DNA of 64,000 nt, taken from NCBI GenBank assembly GCA_947503965.1, contig CANNFU010000008.1, positions 62,001 to 126,000 on the forward strand, in the 5' to 3' direction. The notes beneath the pieces were generated by a model, which did not search any database, was not told where the DNA came from, and saw only the letters and a list, made by a program, of their open reading frames with translations. A program made the position numbers and the translations under genes. This stretch comes from an uncultured Paracoccaceae bacterium. Lineage in GTDB: Bacteria > Pseudomonadota > Alphaproteobacteria > Rhodobacterales > Rhodobacteraceae. Position 1 is the first letter of the stretch; every line of letters begins with the position of its first letter. Shown piece by piece: positions 1 through 8,583 of this stretch.

Positions 1-175
1 CTGGATTGCCCTCAATCGCCAAAGCCAGGCCAATGAGACGCACATCACCGTCGATGTCCTGACAGGTGTCAAGCAGTCGCATCCGAAATACCGCGCTGAT
101 GCGGCCAAGCAATAGGCCCAGCGGAAGCGTTGAAAGCCTGTCGTCGTCGGTCGAAGGTAGATTATCTGTTGTCAT
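1..175 (-). CDS. MarR-type transcriptional regulator, N-terminal part (gene runs off the window)
   Basis: A reading frame opens at an ATG at 175 and stays open leftwards to the window edge, giving 58 visible codons. The protein starts MTTDNLPSTDDDRL, followed by LGLLLGRISAVFRMRLLD. That is the hydrophobic/arginine pattern of the first dimerisation helix of MarR-family winged-helix regulators. The DNA-binding helix lies outside the window, so the family is inferred from this helix and from context. The gene diverges from the membrane protein at 225 across a 49-bp AT-rich spacer with overlapping dyads, the usual arrangement of an autoregulated MarR gene and its target. No clear Shine-Dalgarno sequence is visible before the ATG. 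Confidence 0.6.
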   Translation of the reverse strand, partial: MTTDNLPSTDDDRLSTLPLGLLLGRISAVFRMRLLDTCQDIDGDVRLIGLALAIEGNP

Positions 176-179
176 TATC

Positions 180-200
180 ATATCATTTGATATTATATCA
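180..200. promoter_or_regulatory. Overlapping AT-rich dyads, probable operator
   Basis: Two perfect dyads overlap here. ATATCATTTGATAT (180-193) has 6-bp arms around TT. TGATATTATATCA (188-200) has 6-bp arms around a single T. They lie between the divergent regulator (start 175) and the membrane gene (start 225), so a regulator bound here could control both promoters. Binding is inferred from position and symmetry. Confidence 0.5.
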
Positions 201-224
201 TATGCCATTATATGAGAGTTTCCA

Positions 225-785
225 ATGCGACTCAATTCTTTCATAGCAGTAGGAGCCGCTGCATTCGCAGTGTCCGGCGTACTGAACATATTCGCTGATT
301 TCATGCCCGACCCAGCGACCCAGCTGATGAACTTTGTCGGTGTGTGTTTAGGCGTACTCGGACTGCAGGCGCTTTATGTTTTTGCGCATCAGAAAACCGG
401 CATTGCAGGCCTGTCGGGCTTTCTGTTGGCAACATTTGGGTTCCTGGGTATTGCAGGCTTCCTGTTCGCCGATGCCTTCGTCTTTCCGTCACTTGAGACG
501 GACACACTCGCGACGCTCATCGCGGGGACCACGGGACTCGCAATTTTTGCTTCTGTCATCCTCTATGTTGTGGGCGTCCTGCTCTTTGCAACGACACTCT
601 TCCGCAGCGGAATGCTCCCGAAACCAGCATTGCTGCTTTGGGCGACTGGCACACTTCCGACCTTGGCAGCGATTGCCTTGCCAGCCGTGGTCATGACCGT
701 CGCTGAGATCGTCGCAAGCGTCGGCGTTATCTGGATCGCATGTGCAATCTTAAGTGATTTACGGTCTGACGCTTGGTCATATTGA
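225..785 (+). CDS. Multi-pass membrane protein, DUF4386-like
   Basis: A 186-residue protein made almost entirely of hydrophobic segments. About six membrane spans are visible (roughly residues 5-25, 35-52, 62-88, 94-122, 133-150 and 155-176), joined by short loops. The start MRLNSFIAVGAAAFAV follows a weak purine stretch. I see no catalytic or metal motif. Size and layout resemble the DUF4386 family of integral membrane proteins, which has no established activity. The divergent regulator and dyad-rich spacer upstream suggest an inducible single-gene unit. Confidence 0.75.
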   Translation: MRLNSFIAVGAAAFAVSGVLNIFADFMPDPATQLMNFVGVCLGVLGLQALYVFAHQKTGIAGLSGFLLATFGFLGIAGFLFADAFVFPSLETDTLATLIAGTTGLAIFASVILYVVGVLLFATTLFRSGMLPKPALLLWATGTLPTLAAIALPAVVMTVAEIVASVGVIWIACAILSDLRSDAWSY

Positions 786-957
786 AGTTGAACGACGTCC
801 TGTGTCGACCCGACATCAGATCGGGCTGGGCTATAATGCAAACGGGTTCGATACAGAATTCCGGGCAGGGATCGACCGGCGGCTTAGCACGGATGAAAAC
901 TTCTCTGAACGCACGACCCAAACAACGCCGGACAGCCAACACTTCGCCGCAATGCGC

Positions 958-1293
958 CTACCCACCGAGTGCCCTCAATCGCTGGCCATCGCCCAGAATT
1001 AGTGATCCGTCCCCCGCAGCCCTCACCCCGCCACAACGACGGCCCATCCGCGGAAGCTCAATGCAAAGCTGATCCCTCTCGATAGTCCAGCTGCCAGTCA
1101 TCGTTCCCAAAGGGCCGCGTCCCGCGATCGATCCATCTGGCTGGAACGTCATTTCCATCCGCATTGCCATGCGCCTCATTTCAAAGGTTTGGCCGGTGAT
1201 CCGGTCCAATAGCGCGTCAGCCGTCAACGTCTGCGCCGCCGCCTGAAAGGGCGCGAGCAGCGCAAGCAACAATGCAGTCCCAACAATTTTCAT
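958..1293 (-). CDS. Small secreted protein of unknown function
   Basis: A 111-residue protein with a clear Sec signal peptide (MKIVGTALLLALLAPFQAAAQ). An in-frame ATG four codons upstream is less likely, because the GGAG inside those codons sits six bases before the chosen ATG as a ribosome binding site. The mature part has the pattern F.PDGSIAG.GPLGTMTGSW followed by two cysteines (QLCIELP...RRCGG), which suggests a small lipocalin- or beta-barrel-like fold with one disulfide. No function can be assigned. It diverges from a TetR/RND operon, and one of the two probable TetR operators lies just upstream of its start, so it is probably co-regulated with the efflux pump. Confidence 0.7.
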   Translation of the reverse strand: MKIVGTALLLALLAPFQAAAQTLTADALLDRITGQTFEMRRMAMRMEMTFQPDGSIAGRGPLGTMTGSWTIERDQLCIELPRMGRRCGGVRAAGDGSLILGDGQRLRALGG

Positions 1294-1305
1294 TCGGATC
1301 TCCAT

Positions 1306-1321
1306 TCAAACACTTGATTGA
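1306..1321. promoter_or_regulatory. Probable TetR operator, copy 1
   Basis: TCAAACACTTGATTGA lies 12 bp upstream of the secreted-protein start at 1293. It matches the perfect dyad at 1345-1360 at 13 of 16 positions. Two near-identical partly palindromic sites between a tetR gene and its divergent neighbour point to autoregulation. Confidence 0.6.
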
Positions 1322-1344
1322 ATTAGTTCGCCAAGCTAGGTGTG

Positions 1345-1360
1345 TCAAACGATTGTTTGA
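1345..1360. promoter_or_regulatory. Probable TetR operator, copy 2
   Basis: TCAAACGATTGTTTGA is a perfect dyad (arms TCAAAC/GTTTGA, centre GATT). It lies just upstream of the preferred tetR start at 1372 and overlaps the codons after an alternative GTG at 1342, which argues for the ATG at 1372. Confidence 0.65.
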
Positions 1361-1371
1361 AATGTGGTCCC

Positions 1372-2031
1372 ATGTCTTCTGTGAACAAAACCTTACCCAA
1401 TAGCGACACGCGCACAGACGAGACGAGGTCCCGACTGATCGAAGCCGCGATGCGCCAATTCGGACAGCATGGTTTCGAAGCGACTTCACTGCGCGCCGTC
1501 GTGGGTGACGCGAAGCAAAACATCTCGTCGGTCAAATACCACTTTGGATCAAAGGATGGGCTTTTCGACGCCTGCGTCCGAGCTGCAGCGCAGCGTCTGA
1601 AGGCCGAAGGACCGGGCGATATCGTGACCTCGGAGACGACAAACCTGTCCAGTCTGGCGCCTGAGCAGGCCCGGACAATGATCCGCGTCGTGATTGAAGC
1701 AGCACTCCGCGATGCCTTGCGCCCCGAGCTCGTGGACGAACTACGGTTCCTGCAACGCGAAATCGTCATCGGCGGGCGCGGTGCGGGCATCTTCTACGAC
1801 GAAGTTCTCAGAGATCATGTGGCATTTTTTGCCAAGCTCTTCTCGATCGCGGAGGCGCTAAACGAGGAAGAGGCCCGGTTGCGCGCCCTGGCCATTATGA
1901 TGCAGACCGTTCTGTTTCTCTCGGCTGGTCCGGTGATCGAAACCGGGATCGGCTGGCGCATCACGTCAGAGCGTATCCCTCAACTGGTGGATGCTCTCTA
2001 CCCCCAAACAAAAACGGATTCTTGCCTATGA
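1372..2031 (+). CDS. TetR/AcrR-family regulator of an RND efflux operon (CecR-like C-terminus)
   Basis: A 219-residue TetR-family repressor. Residues about 18-64 form the helix-turn-helix (ETRSRLIEAAMRQFGQHGFE, then a degenerate recognition segment ending SSVKYHFGSKDGLF). The C-terminal half (PELVDELRFLQREI and VLFLSAGPVIETGIGW) resembles the ligand-binding domain of CecR/DUF1956-type regulators. I place the start at 1372 because a GTG 10 codons upstream would put the operator dyad inside the coding region. The stop overlaps the ATG of the membrane-fusion protein (ATGA), so tetR, adaptor and pump form one operon. Two copies of a matching dyad lie upstream. Confidence 0.9.
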   Translation: MSSVNKTLPNSDTRTDETRSRLIEAAMRQFGQHGFEATSLRAVVGDAKQNISSVKYHFGSKDGLFDACVRAAAQRLKAEGPGDIVTSETTNLSSLAPEQARTMIRVVIEAALRDALRPELVDELRFLQREIVIGGRGAGIFYDEVLRDHVAFFAKLFSIAEALNEEEARLRALAIMMQTVLFLSAGPVIETGIGWRITSERIPQLVDALYPQTKTDSCL

Positions 2032-3371
2032 ACTGGCGTGCCCTTCTGTTCATCCCTGCGGTTGCTGCCGGTGTGTTCCTCTTCATGATTCAGCAACGCA
2101 GCGATGACGCCGCCGAAGCCACTGCAACTGAGGCGATTGCCAGACCTGTCGCGGCCCTGAACGCAGAGCCCGCGCCGATCGATATCGTGATAACGGGTTT
2201 CGGGCGCGTCGAAGCTGTCCGCACATGGGAGGCCGTCAGCCAGGTGGACGGTCGGGTCCTCAGCGCAGCTGAGGCGCTGGCCGCAGGTTCGATCGTCGAG
2301 GCGGGATCGACCTTATTGCGTGTAGATCCGCGGTCTTACGAAATCGCCCGCGACCGGGCCGCCGCCAACCTGCAAACCGCCGAGGCGCAGTTGGCGGAAC
2401 TCGATGCGCAGGCTGAAAGCCTGTCCGAGCAGATCGCGCTGGAGCGTCGTATCGAAGCGGTCTTTCAAGCCGAACGCGATCGGCAGCGACAGCTTCTTGA
2501 CCGGGGCGCAATTGCAGAATCCCGTCTGGAGCAGGCCGAACGCGACCTGATCACCCAACAGCGCCGTGTTCTGGATATCCAGAACCAGATCGATCTGATC
2601 CCCGTGCAGCGCGTTAGTGCCGAGGCAACCCGCCGGACCCGTGAGGTCGAGCTTGAAGAGGCGGAGCGCGACCTATCAAACACCGAAATCGTGGCCCCAT
2701 TCAAAGGTCGCGTGCTGGAGGAAGATGTTTCAGAAGGGGAGTATATCCGCCCCGGCGACCGGCTACTGACGCTTGCGGCTGTAGATGCCGTCGAAATCTC
2801 CGCTGAGGTGCAACCGTCCGAGGTCGGCGCGGCGCTCTCCTTGTTGCTGCCGTCGGCAGACGACGGCTCGGCCCTTCTTGACTTGTCGGATCAGGATGCC
2901 GCCCGCCAGGCTTTGAACGCCTCGGGGATAGAGGCTGTGGTCATTCTGAGCCAAGGTGGACGCCACGAATACGCAGGGCAGATCGAACGCGTCGATGGGA
3001 CGATAGATGAGAGCACCGGCACCATCGGCATCGTCGTCCGTGTCCCAAATGGTGGCCTGCCCGATCTGGACCTGCGCCGGCCACCCCTGACGATCGGGGC
3101 GTTCGTCTCGGTCGCGTTCCGGGGCACCACCGGATCGGATTGGCGCGCGATCCCGCGCGGATCGCTTCAGTCGGAAGCAGAAGAGACATTCGTCTATGTC
3201 GCCGATGCCGCCGACACGCTTCGGCGACGGCCGGCAGAACGCCTTGGGCAAGTGAACGGCCGCGCGATCATCGACGCCACCCTTGAAGATGGCGACCGCT
3301 TATTGGTTGCACCGCCGGAACCGGCCATTCTGGGCCAATCCCTGTCAGTCACGGAAAGCGCAAGCGAATGA
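2028..3371 (+). CDS. RND efflux periplasmic adaptor (HlyD/membrane-fusion family)
   Basis: A 447-residue adaptor linking an inner-membrane RND pump to an outer-membrane channel. An N-terminal anchor (WRALLFIPAVAAGVFLFMI) is followed by a lipoyl-like half (VDGRVLSAAEALAAGSIVEAG), a long coiled-coil hairpin (about residues 95-200, rich in A, E, Q and R), the second lipoyl half (FKGRVLEEDVSEGEYI), and beta-barrel and membrane-proximal domains. The ATG at 2028 overlaps the tetR stop as ATGA; a TTG two codons earlier is possible but less likely. The 3' end overlaps the pump gene by four bases. No TolC-type gene is present here, so the outer-membrane partner must be encoded elsewhere. Confidence 0.93.
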   Translation: MNWRALLFIPAVAAGVFLFMIQQRSDDAAEATATEAIARPVAALNAEPAPIDIVITGFGRVEAVRTWEAVSQVDGRVLSAAEALAAGSIVEAGSTLLRVDPRSYEIARDRAAANLQTAEAQLAELDAQAESLSEQIALERRIEAVFQAERDRQRQLLDRGAIAESRLEQAERDLITQQRRVLDIQNQIDLIPVQRVSAEATRRTREVELEEAERDLSNTEIVAPFKGRVLEEDVSEGEYIRPGDRLLTLAAVDAVEISAEVQPSEVGAALSLLLPSADDGSALLDLSDQDAARQALNASGIEAVVILSQGGRHEYAGQIERVDGTIDESTGTIGIVVRVPNGGLPDLDLRRPPLTIGAFVSVAFRGTTGSDWRAIPRGSLQSEAEETFVYVADAADTLRRRPAERLGQVNGRAIIDATLEDGDRLLVAPPEPAILGQSLSVTESASE

Positions 3372-6300
3372 TCCGTTACTTCGTCCGCCACCCCGTCGCC
3401 GCGAACATCCTGATGATTTCGGCAGTGATCCTGGGGCTCTCCGTCATCCGTGACATGGAGCGGGAAAGCTTCCCCGAATTTACGCCCTCGCGCGTCTCGG
3501 TCGCGGTCCTTTATCCTGGTGCGGCCGCCATCGATGTGGACGAGCAGATCTGCGCGGAAATCGACCGCGCGCTGAACGGCCTGAGTGATCTCGACGAACT
3601 GGAATGCCAGAGTGTCGAGGGCCGCGCCTCTGCCACGTTGACCATGACTGAAGGCGGCGACATCTCGCAATTTTTTAACGACACCTTGTCAGAGGTGCAG
3701 GCGCTCTCCGATCTTCCGTCCGATGCCGAAGAGCCAACCGTCGCGATTGCCGGGCGCGAAGAACAGATCGCGCTTCTGGCCATTTCGGGGATCGACCAGC
3801 GAGACGGGCTTTTGCGTTATGCCGACCGGCTGGCGGCAGAACTGGCCGCGCTTCCGCTTGTCGCGGATGCAACCGTCGGCGGGATCAGCGAACGCGAGGT
3901 GATGATCGCCCTCGATCAGCTTGCGCTGCGCCGCTACGGGCTGTCGGCCCGCGATGTGACGGACGCCATCAATGCCCGTTCTTTCAATCAACCCTTGGGG
4001 ACCGCGCGGACGGCGGATCAGGAACTGACGCTGCGCTACCAGGGCGTAAGCCGGTCGATCGAGACGCTGGAGAATGTTGTTATCCGCGAGGCTGAAAATG
4101 GCGGGTTCGTCCGTGTGCGCGATGTTGCCGAAGTCCGGCTTGCGCCGTCTACGCCAGAGCTGCAATCCTTCATCGACGGTGCGCGATCTGCCACGATATC
4201 GATTTCCAAGACGCAGGCCGCTGATGCGATAGACGCCTTCGCGTCCGTGAGAGAGGTGATCGAACGCGAGGAGGCGGCCCTGCCTGATCCGTTCTCAATT
4301 ACGGTGGTCAATGACGCGACAGAAAATATCCTCGACCGCATCCGGATCGTGGTCGAGAACACGGGCATCGGGCTTGTGCTCGTTCTGATCGTAATGGCGG
4401 CGGTCTTCAGTTTTCGTGAGGCCTTCTGGATCGCAGCGGCCCTGCCGATTTCCTTTCTCGGTGGGTTCTTTATCCTCAATGCGCTTGGCGTGACGATCAA
4501 CATGATCTCGCTGATCGCGATGCTCATGGCCGTGGGCCTGATCATGGACGACAGTATTGTGATCGCCGACAACATCGACAAATGGCGCGGCCGCGTCGGT
4601 CCGAAAGAGGCGGCCATTCGCGGCGCAGGCGAGGTTGCCCCTGGTGTCCTGTCGTCTTTCTTGACGACCGCGTGTGTCTTCACGCCGCTGATGTTCCTGT
4701 CGGGCGAAATCGGGTCGATCCTCGAAGTCGTGCCGGTCGTTCTCCTCGTGGTGCTTGGCGTCAGCATCGTGGAAGCCTTCCTCGTACTGCCCAATCACCT
4801 GAGCCACGTCACACCCGACCGGGAACGACAGGAACGGAGGCTGGCCCCTCGCGCAATCCGCTGGATGACCGACCGTGTCGTGGTTCCCGCAGTCACCGTC
4901 CTTGTCAGTTGGCGTTATCTGACGCTGGGTCTGACCTTTGCCGCACTGATTGCGACAGTCGGCCTGATCACCGCTGGCACGGTAAAGGTCATCGGCTTTC
5001 CGACAACCGAGGGAGACACCGTCGAAGCCCGGCTGGCGCTGGACCCCGGCACGCCGCTGGAGCGCACCGAAGCGGTGGTCGCCCGCGCTTTGGCCGCGCT
5101 GGAACAGGTGAACGCTGAACTCTCGCCGGGAACCGAGGGCGGTGCCCCGCTGGTCGAGCAGGTGCTGGTGCGTTTCGCGACCAATCCAGATGTCAGAAAC
5201 AATGGCCCGCACACGGCGACGATAACAGTCGACCTGTTGCCCTCGGCCCTGCGTAACGTCGAGGCTGATCGCGTGGCCGCCATGTGGGAGACGGGCACAG
5301 GCCCTGTCCCTGACATGGCACAGTCGAGCTTCGTGCAGACCTCCGCCACACCGGGAGGTTCAGACCTGGACGTGCAGCTGTCGTCACGCGATCTGGAGCA
5401 ACTTGAAGCCGCCAGCGCGGCGCTCCATGCGCGTCTTGTCGCCCGGCCGGACGTAACGGGCGCTTATCAGGATTTCTCTGGCGGTCAGGCGCAGGTGGAG
5501 ATCGCGCTGAACACTTTCGGGGCCAGCACAGGCCTGACGCCCCAGAACCTGAGTGGGCAGCTGCGCGCCGCCTTCTCGGGCAACGAGACCGACAGCTTTA
5601 CCGAAGGGTTCAGCGAGCTTTCCGTGCGGGTGGAACTGGGCGACAGCGTGCAGACCCTCGCCGATCTCGAAAGCTATCCGATCACTATGCCGGGCGGCAC
5701 GGTCACGACGCTGTCGCAGGTCGCGGATCTGACGGTGGTGGACGGATACGCCCAGATCACCCGCCAGGACGGCGCGGCCATCGCGCGGATCATCGGCCAG
5801 ATCGACCGGGAAGCAACCACCTCGACCGCCATCTCCGACGAGGTCCGCTCGGTCTACGCGCCCGAAATCGAAGCCGCGTTCCCGGGCGTGACCGTGGGTA
5901 TCGGCGGCGCGACCGAGGCACAGCAGGAAACGCAAAGCTCCATCGTCGTGGCACTGCTGATCGGACTGATCGGGGTCTACCTGATCCTTGCCTACCAGTT
6001 CCATAGCTACAGCCTGCCCCTCGTCGTCATGCTCTCGATCCCCTTCGCGATCATCGGCGTCGTTTTCGGGCACCTTGCCGTGGGCATCGACCTTGCCATG
6101 CCGAGTTTCGTGGGCTTCGCGTCGCTTGCCGGAATCGTGGTCAACAACGCCATTCTCTTCGTCGCTTTCTTCGAGATGGAGAGCGAAGACAACGCCGTGA
6201 CGGGTGCAATCGAAGCCGTGCGGCATCGGTTCCGGCCCGTATTGCTGAGTTTCACAACGACGTTCGTGGGCCTTTTGCCCATCATCTTCGAAACCTCCCC

Positions 6301-6487
6301 GCAGGCGCAGACGATGGTCCCACTTGTGACGGCGGTTGCCTTTGGCCTTCTGTCCTCAACGTTCCTGACGATCTTCGTTCTACCCGCCGCGCTTGCAATC
6401 TATTTCGACTGGGCGAGCCTCGATAAATGGCGTGCAAGCCGGACCGCGATGTCGGAGCCGGACGGCAAGGAGGTCTCGGCAGGTTGA
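3368..6487 (+). CDS. RND-family efflux permease (AcrB/MexB/CzcA superfamily)
   Basis: A 1039-residue proton-driven inner-membrane exporter of normal family length. It starts with the cytoplasmic edge and TM1 (YFVRHPVAANILMISAVILG), then a large periplasmic porter domain, TM2-TM6 with the conserved GLIMDDSIVIADN motif near residue 394 (the Asp pair of the proton relay), a second porter domain and TM8-TM12 near the C-terminus (LAGIVVNNAILFV, FGLLSSTFLTIFVLP). It overlaps the adaptor by ATGA. Family membership is clear, but the substrate (drug, lipid or metal) cannot be read from the sequence. The sequence style is closer to the hydrophobe/amphiphile branch than to metal pumps. Confidence 0.95.
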   Translation: MIRYFVRHPVAANILMISAVILGLSVIRDMERESFPEFTPSRVSVAVLYPGAAAIDVDEQICAEIDRALNGLSDLDELECQSVEGRASATLTMTEGGDISQFFNDTLSEVQALSDLPSDAEEPTVAIAGREEQIALLAISGIDQRDGLLRYADRLAAELAALPLVADATVGGISEREVMIALDQLALRRYGLSARDVTDAINARSFNQPLGTARTADQELTLRYQGVSRSIETLENVVIREAENGGFVRVRDVAEVRLAPSTPELQSFIDGARSATISISKTQAADAIDAFASVREVIEREEAALPDPFSITVVNDATENILDRIRIVVENTGIGLVLVLIVMAAVFSFREAFWIAAALPISFLGGFFILNALGVTINMISLIAMLMAVGLIMDDSIVIADNIDKWRGRVGPKEAAIRGAGEVAPGVLSSFLTTACVFTPLMFLSGEIGSILEVVPVVLLVVLGVSIVEAFLVLPNHLSHVTPDRERQERRLAPRAIRWMTDRVVVPAVTVLVSWRYLTLGLTFAALIATVGLITAGTVKVIGFPTTEGDTVEARLALDPGTPLERTEAVVARALAALEQVNAELSPGTEGGAPLVEQVLVRFATNPDVRNNGPHTATITVDLLPSALRNVEADRVAAMWETGTGPVPDMAQSSFVQTSATPGGSDLDVQLSSRDLEQLEAASAALHARLVARPDVTGAYQDFSGGQAQVEIALNTFGASTGLTPQNLSGQLRAAFSGNETDSFTEGFSELSVRVELGDSVQTLADLESYPITMPGGTVTTLSQVADLTVVDGYAQITRQDGAAIARIIGQIDREATTSTAISDEVRSVYAPEIEAAFPGVTVGIGGATEAQQETQSSIVVALLIGLIGVYLILAYQFHSYSLPLVVMLSIPFAIIGVVFGHLAVGIDLAMPSFVGFASLAGIVVNNAILFVAFFEMESEDNAVTGAIEAVRHRFRPVLLSFTTTFVGLLPIIFETSPQAQTMVPLVTAVAFGLLSSTFLTIFVLPAALAIYFDWASLDKWRASRTAMSEPDGKEVSAG

Positions 6488-7416
6488 TCGGTCGTCGTGA
6501 AACCGTGTTTGGTCTCGCTTCGATGGGGCTGATGGGGTGCGTGCCGCGTGGTGAATTTGCGCTTGCGTCGTCGGCAAACGTGATGAGAAGACGCCGCATG
6601 ATCATGGCGACGAACCGTCTGAACCTTGAAACAGCAGAGCGCGGCGACGGACTGTTCTGGTATGACCTCAGCGTCTCGGTCCCTGCAAACCGGACGCCCG
6701 GCACTGTCCCGGTCTCGGGCGCTTCCGCCTTCGGGACGGAACGTGTTCTACCTTTGGATAGACTTCCAGACCTTGGCACTGCGAATAGTGAACCGCTGGT
6801 CGTCTGGGTTCACGGCTATAACAACACCGCAGCCGAGGCGGTCTACCGACACACCCAGATGGCCGAGGATATCGGCATGAACGGCCCGCAGGTCAGCTTT
6901 ATCTGGCCCTCCGCCGCAAGCGGTCGCGGTTACTTCCATGATCGTGACAGCGTGCTGGATGCACGGCGCCCGCTTGCTGACACGCTATTGGCCCTGCGCC
7001 AACACTGGTCCGGCGAAATCCTAATCGTCGCACATTCTCTTGGTGTGTTCCTCGTCATGGAGAGCCTGACACGACTTGCCGCACAAGGATTCCCGGTCAC
7101 GGACATCACAGATGGGCTGCTGTTCCTGCAACCCGACATCGATCCCGATGTGTTCCACGAGCAGGTCCAAGATCTCGGTCAACTTCCGGCGCGCTCCGTC
7201 ATCATCTTGGCCGAAGACGATCCCGCCCTGCGGATCTCCGGCGGGTTGGCGCAAACCGGCGCGCGCGTTGGCAATACGTCGCACTCCGTGCCAGACGGGT
7301 TCGAGGCCATCAATCTCACCGGTGTCCGTGACGCGGCCACCGCGCACCTCGTTGCCCTGTCTTCGCCGCGTGTTCTTGCGCTTCTGCAGCACGTTTACCG
7401 GAGCGGGTTGGGTTAG
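6484..7416 (+). CDS. Alpha/beta hydrolase (DUF900-like), probable Tat-exported lipoprotein
   Basis: A 310-residue serine hydrolase. HGYNNT (from about residue 110) is the oxyanion-side motif, and AHSLG (residues 183-187, Ser185) is the nucleophile elbow. The surrounding FIWPSAASGRGYFHDRDS matches DUF900-type hydrolases. I choose a TTG start at 6484: it overlaps the pump stop (TTGA), a strong AAGGAGG lies at 6467-6473, and it gives a twin-arginine signal (GRRETVFGLASMGLMGC) ending in a lipobox-like cysteine. A longer frame from 6427 would lie wholly inside the pump gene. Co-expression with the RND pump suggests the substrate may be an ester that is exported or detoxified; this is inference. 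Confidence 0.8.
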   Translation: MIGRRETVFGLASMGLMGCVPRGEFALASSANVMRRRRMIMATNRLNLETAERGDGLFWYDLSVSVPANRTPGTVPVSGASAFGTERVLPLDRLPDLGTANSEPLVVWVHGYNNTAAEAVYRHTQMAEDIGMNGPQVSFIWPSAASGRGYFHDRDSVLDARRPLADTLLALRQHWSGEILIVAHSLGVFLVMESLTRLAAQGFPVTDITDGLLFLQPDIDPDVFHEQVQDLGQLPARSVIILAEDDPALRISGGLAQTGARVGNTSHSVPDGFEAINLTGVRDAATAHLVALSSPRVLALLQHVYRSGLG

Positions 7417-7464
7417 ATTGCAGAGGCTTGGTGCAAGTGAGCTATCGGAAAGTCCAGCGCTTCA

Positions 7465-8583
7465 TCAATTCACAGATACCCATGTCCCGCCTGCAGACGA
7501 CGATGCGACACAGGCGTTGATAAATGCCATGCCCTCTAGTCCAGCGTTGAGCCCCGGAACGAGTTCTGCTGCACCGTTTTTGCCCCGCAATGCGCAGGCG
7601 ATTTCCGCATATAGCGTCGCGAATGCTTCGAGATAGCCTTCGGGATGGCCCGCCGGGATGCGCGTGGCCAGGGCGCCCGTCCCGGCGCCCGCACGGGTCA
7701 ACCAGCGGGCGGGGGCATCGAGCGATGTCAGTTTCATGCGGTTGGGGTCTTCCTGCGACCATTCCAGTCCCGCCTTGTCCCCGTAGATGCGCAGCCGCAG
7801 CCCATTTTCGCAGCCCACGGCAACCTGGCTGGCCCAGATCATGCCACGTGCACCGCTGTCAAAGCGCAGCGTGATATGGGCGTTGTCATCCAGCCTGCGC
7901 CCCGAGACGAAGCTCTGCAGGTCGGCTAACAGGTGCGCTGGCGCCTCACCCGTCACGAAACTGAGCAGGTTGAGCGCGTGCGTGCCGATATCGCCAATGG
8001 CCCCGCCGACCCCGGATTTGTCGGGGTCGGTGCGCCAGGCTGCCTGTTTTTGCCCCTCGCCTTCCAGCGGCTGCGCCAGCCACCCTTGCGCATATTCCGC
8101 CTGAATGACGCGGATCTTGCCAAGATCACCACGCGCGACTACGGCGCGGGCTTCACGGATCAGTGGGTAGCCTGTGTAATTGTGCGTGAGGAAGAACGGT
8201 GTTCCCGTGCTGCGCACCGTTTCCGCTAGCGCAAGGGCCTGATCCATCGTGGCAGTCAACGGCTTGTCGCAGATGACGGGAATGCCTTTTTCCAGAAAGG
8301 CGATGGCCGCTGGTGCGTGCATATGGTTCGGCGTGACGATGGCGACAGCATCTATTCGGTCGGGATGTGCGGCCTCCCCTGCCGCCATGTCCGTGAAACT
8401 GCCATAGCTGCGATCGGGATCAATGCCCAGTTCCGCTGCGGATGCGTGTGCGCGACCTGCGTCCGACGAAAATGCTCCGGCCACAAGCTGCCAATGGCCA
8501 TCAAGCCGCGCGGCCATGCGATGAACGCCGCCTATGAAAGCGCCCTGCCCGCCACCGACCATGCCGAGTTTCAGCGGTTTCAT
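7465..8583 (-). CDS. Gfo/Idh/MocA-family NAD(P)-dependent oxidoreductase
   Basis: A 372-residue sugar or cyclitol dehydrogenase. The N-terminal Rossmann motif (GMVGGGQGAFIGGVHR), the conserved CDKP lysine at K107 and the GDIGTH segment (D198/H202, catalytic region) are all present, and the length fits the family. The gene is last in the sugar ABC operon and overlaps the upstream isomerase by four bases (ATGA), so it probably oxidises the imported sugar or its isomer. The substrate is unknown; families in this setting act on inositols, sugar acids or unusual hexoses. Confidence 0.92.
   Translation of the reverse strand: MKPLKLGMVGGGQGAFIGGVHRMAARLDGHWQLVAGAFSSDAGRAHASAAELGIDPDRSYGSFTDMAAGEAAHPDRIDAVAIVTPNHMHAPAAIAFLEKGIPVICDKPLTATMDQALALAETVRSTGTPFFLTHNYTGYPLIREARAVVARGDLGKIRVIQAEYAQGWLAQPLEGEGQKQAAWRTDPDKSGVGGAIGDIGTHALNLLSFVTGEAPAHLLADLQSFVSGRRLDDNAHITLRFDSGARGMIWASQVAVGCENGLRLRIYGDKAGLEWSQEDPNRMKLTSLDAPARWLTRAGAGTGALATRIPAGHPEGYLEAFATLYAEIACALRGKNGAAELVPGLNAGLEGMAFINACVASSSAGGTWVSVN

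Noticed and set aside
2..115. Plus-strand frame at the window edge (37 codons ending KYRADAAKQ)
   Set aside because: It is opposite the minus-strand MarR-type start, which has a proper ATG, a MarR-like helix and a divergent operator arrangement. The plus frame shows no family similarity.
5384..6226. Long antisense frame inside the RND permease gene
   Set aside because: High-GC genes commonly leave such open antisense frames. It is rich in H, D and R without domains and has no start signal.
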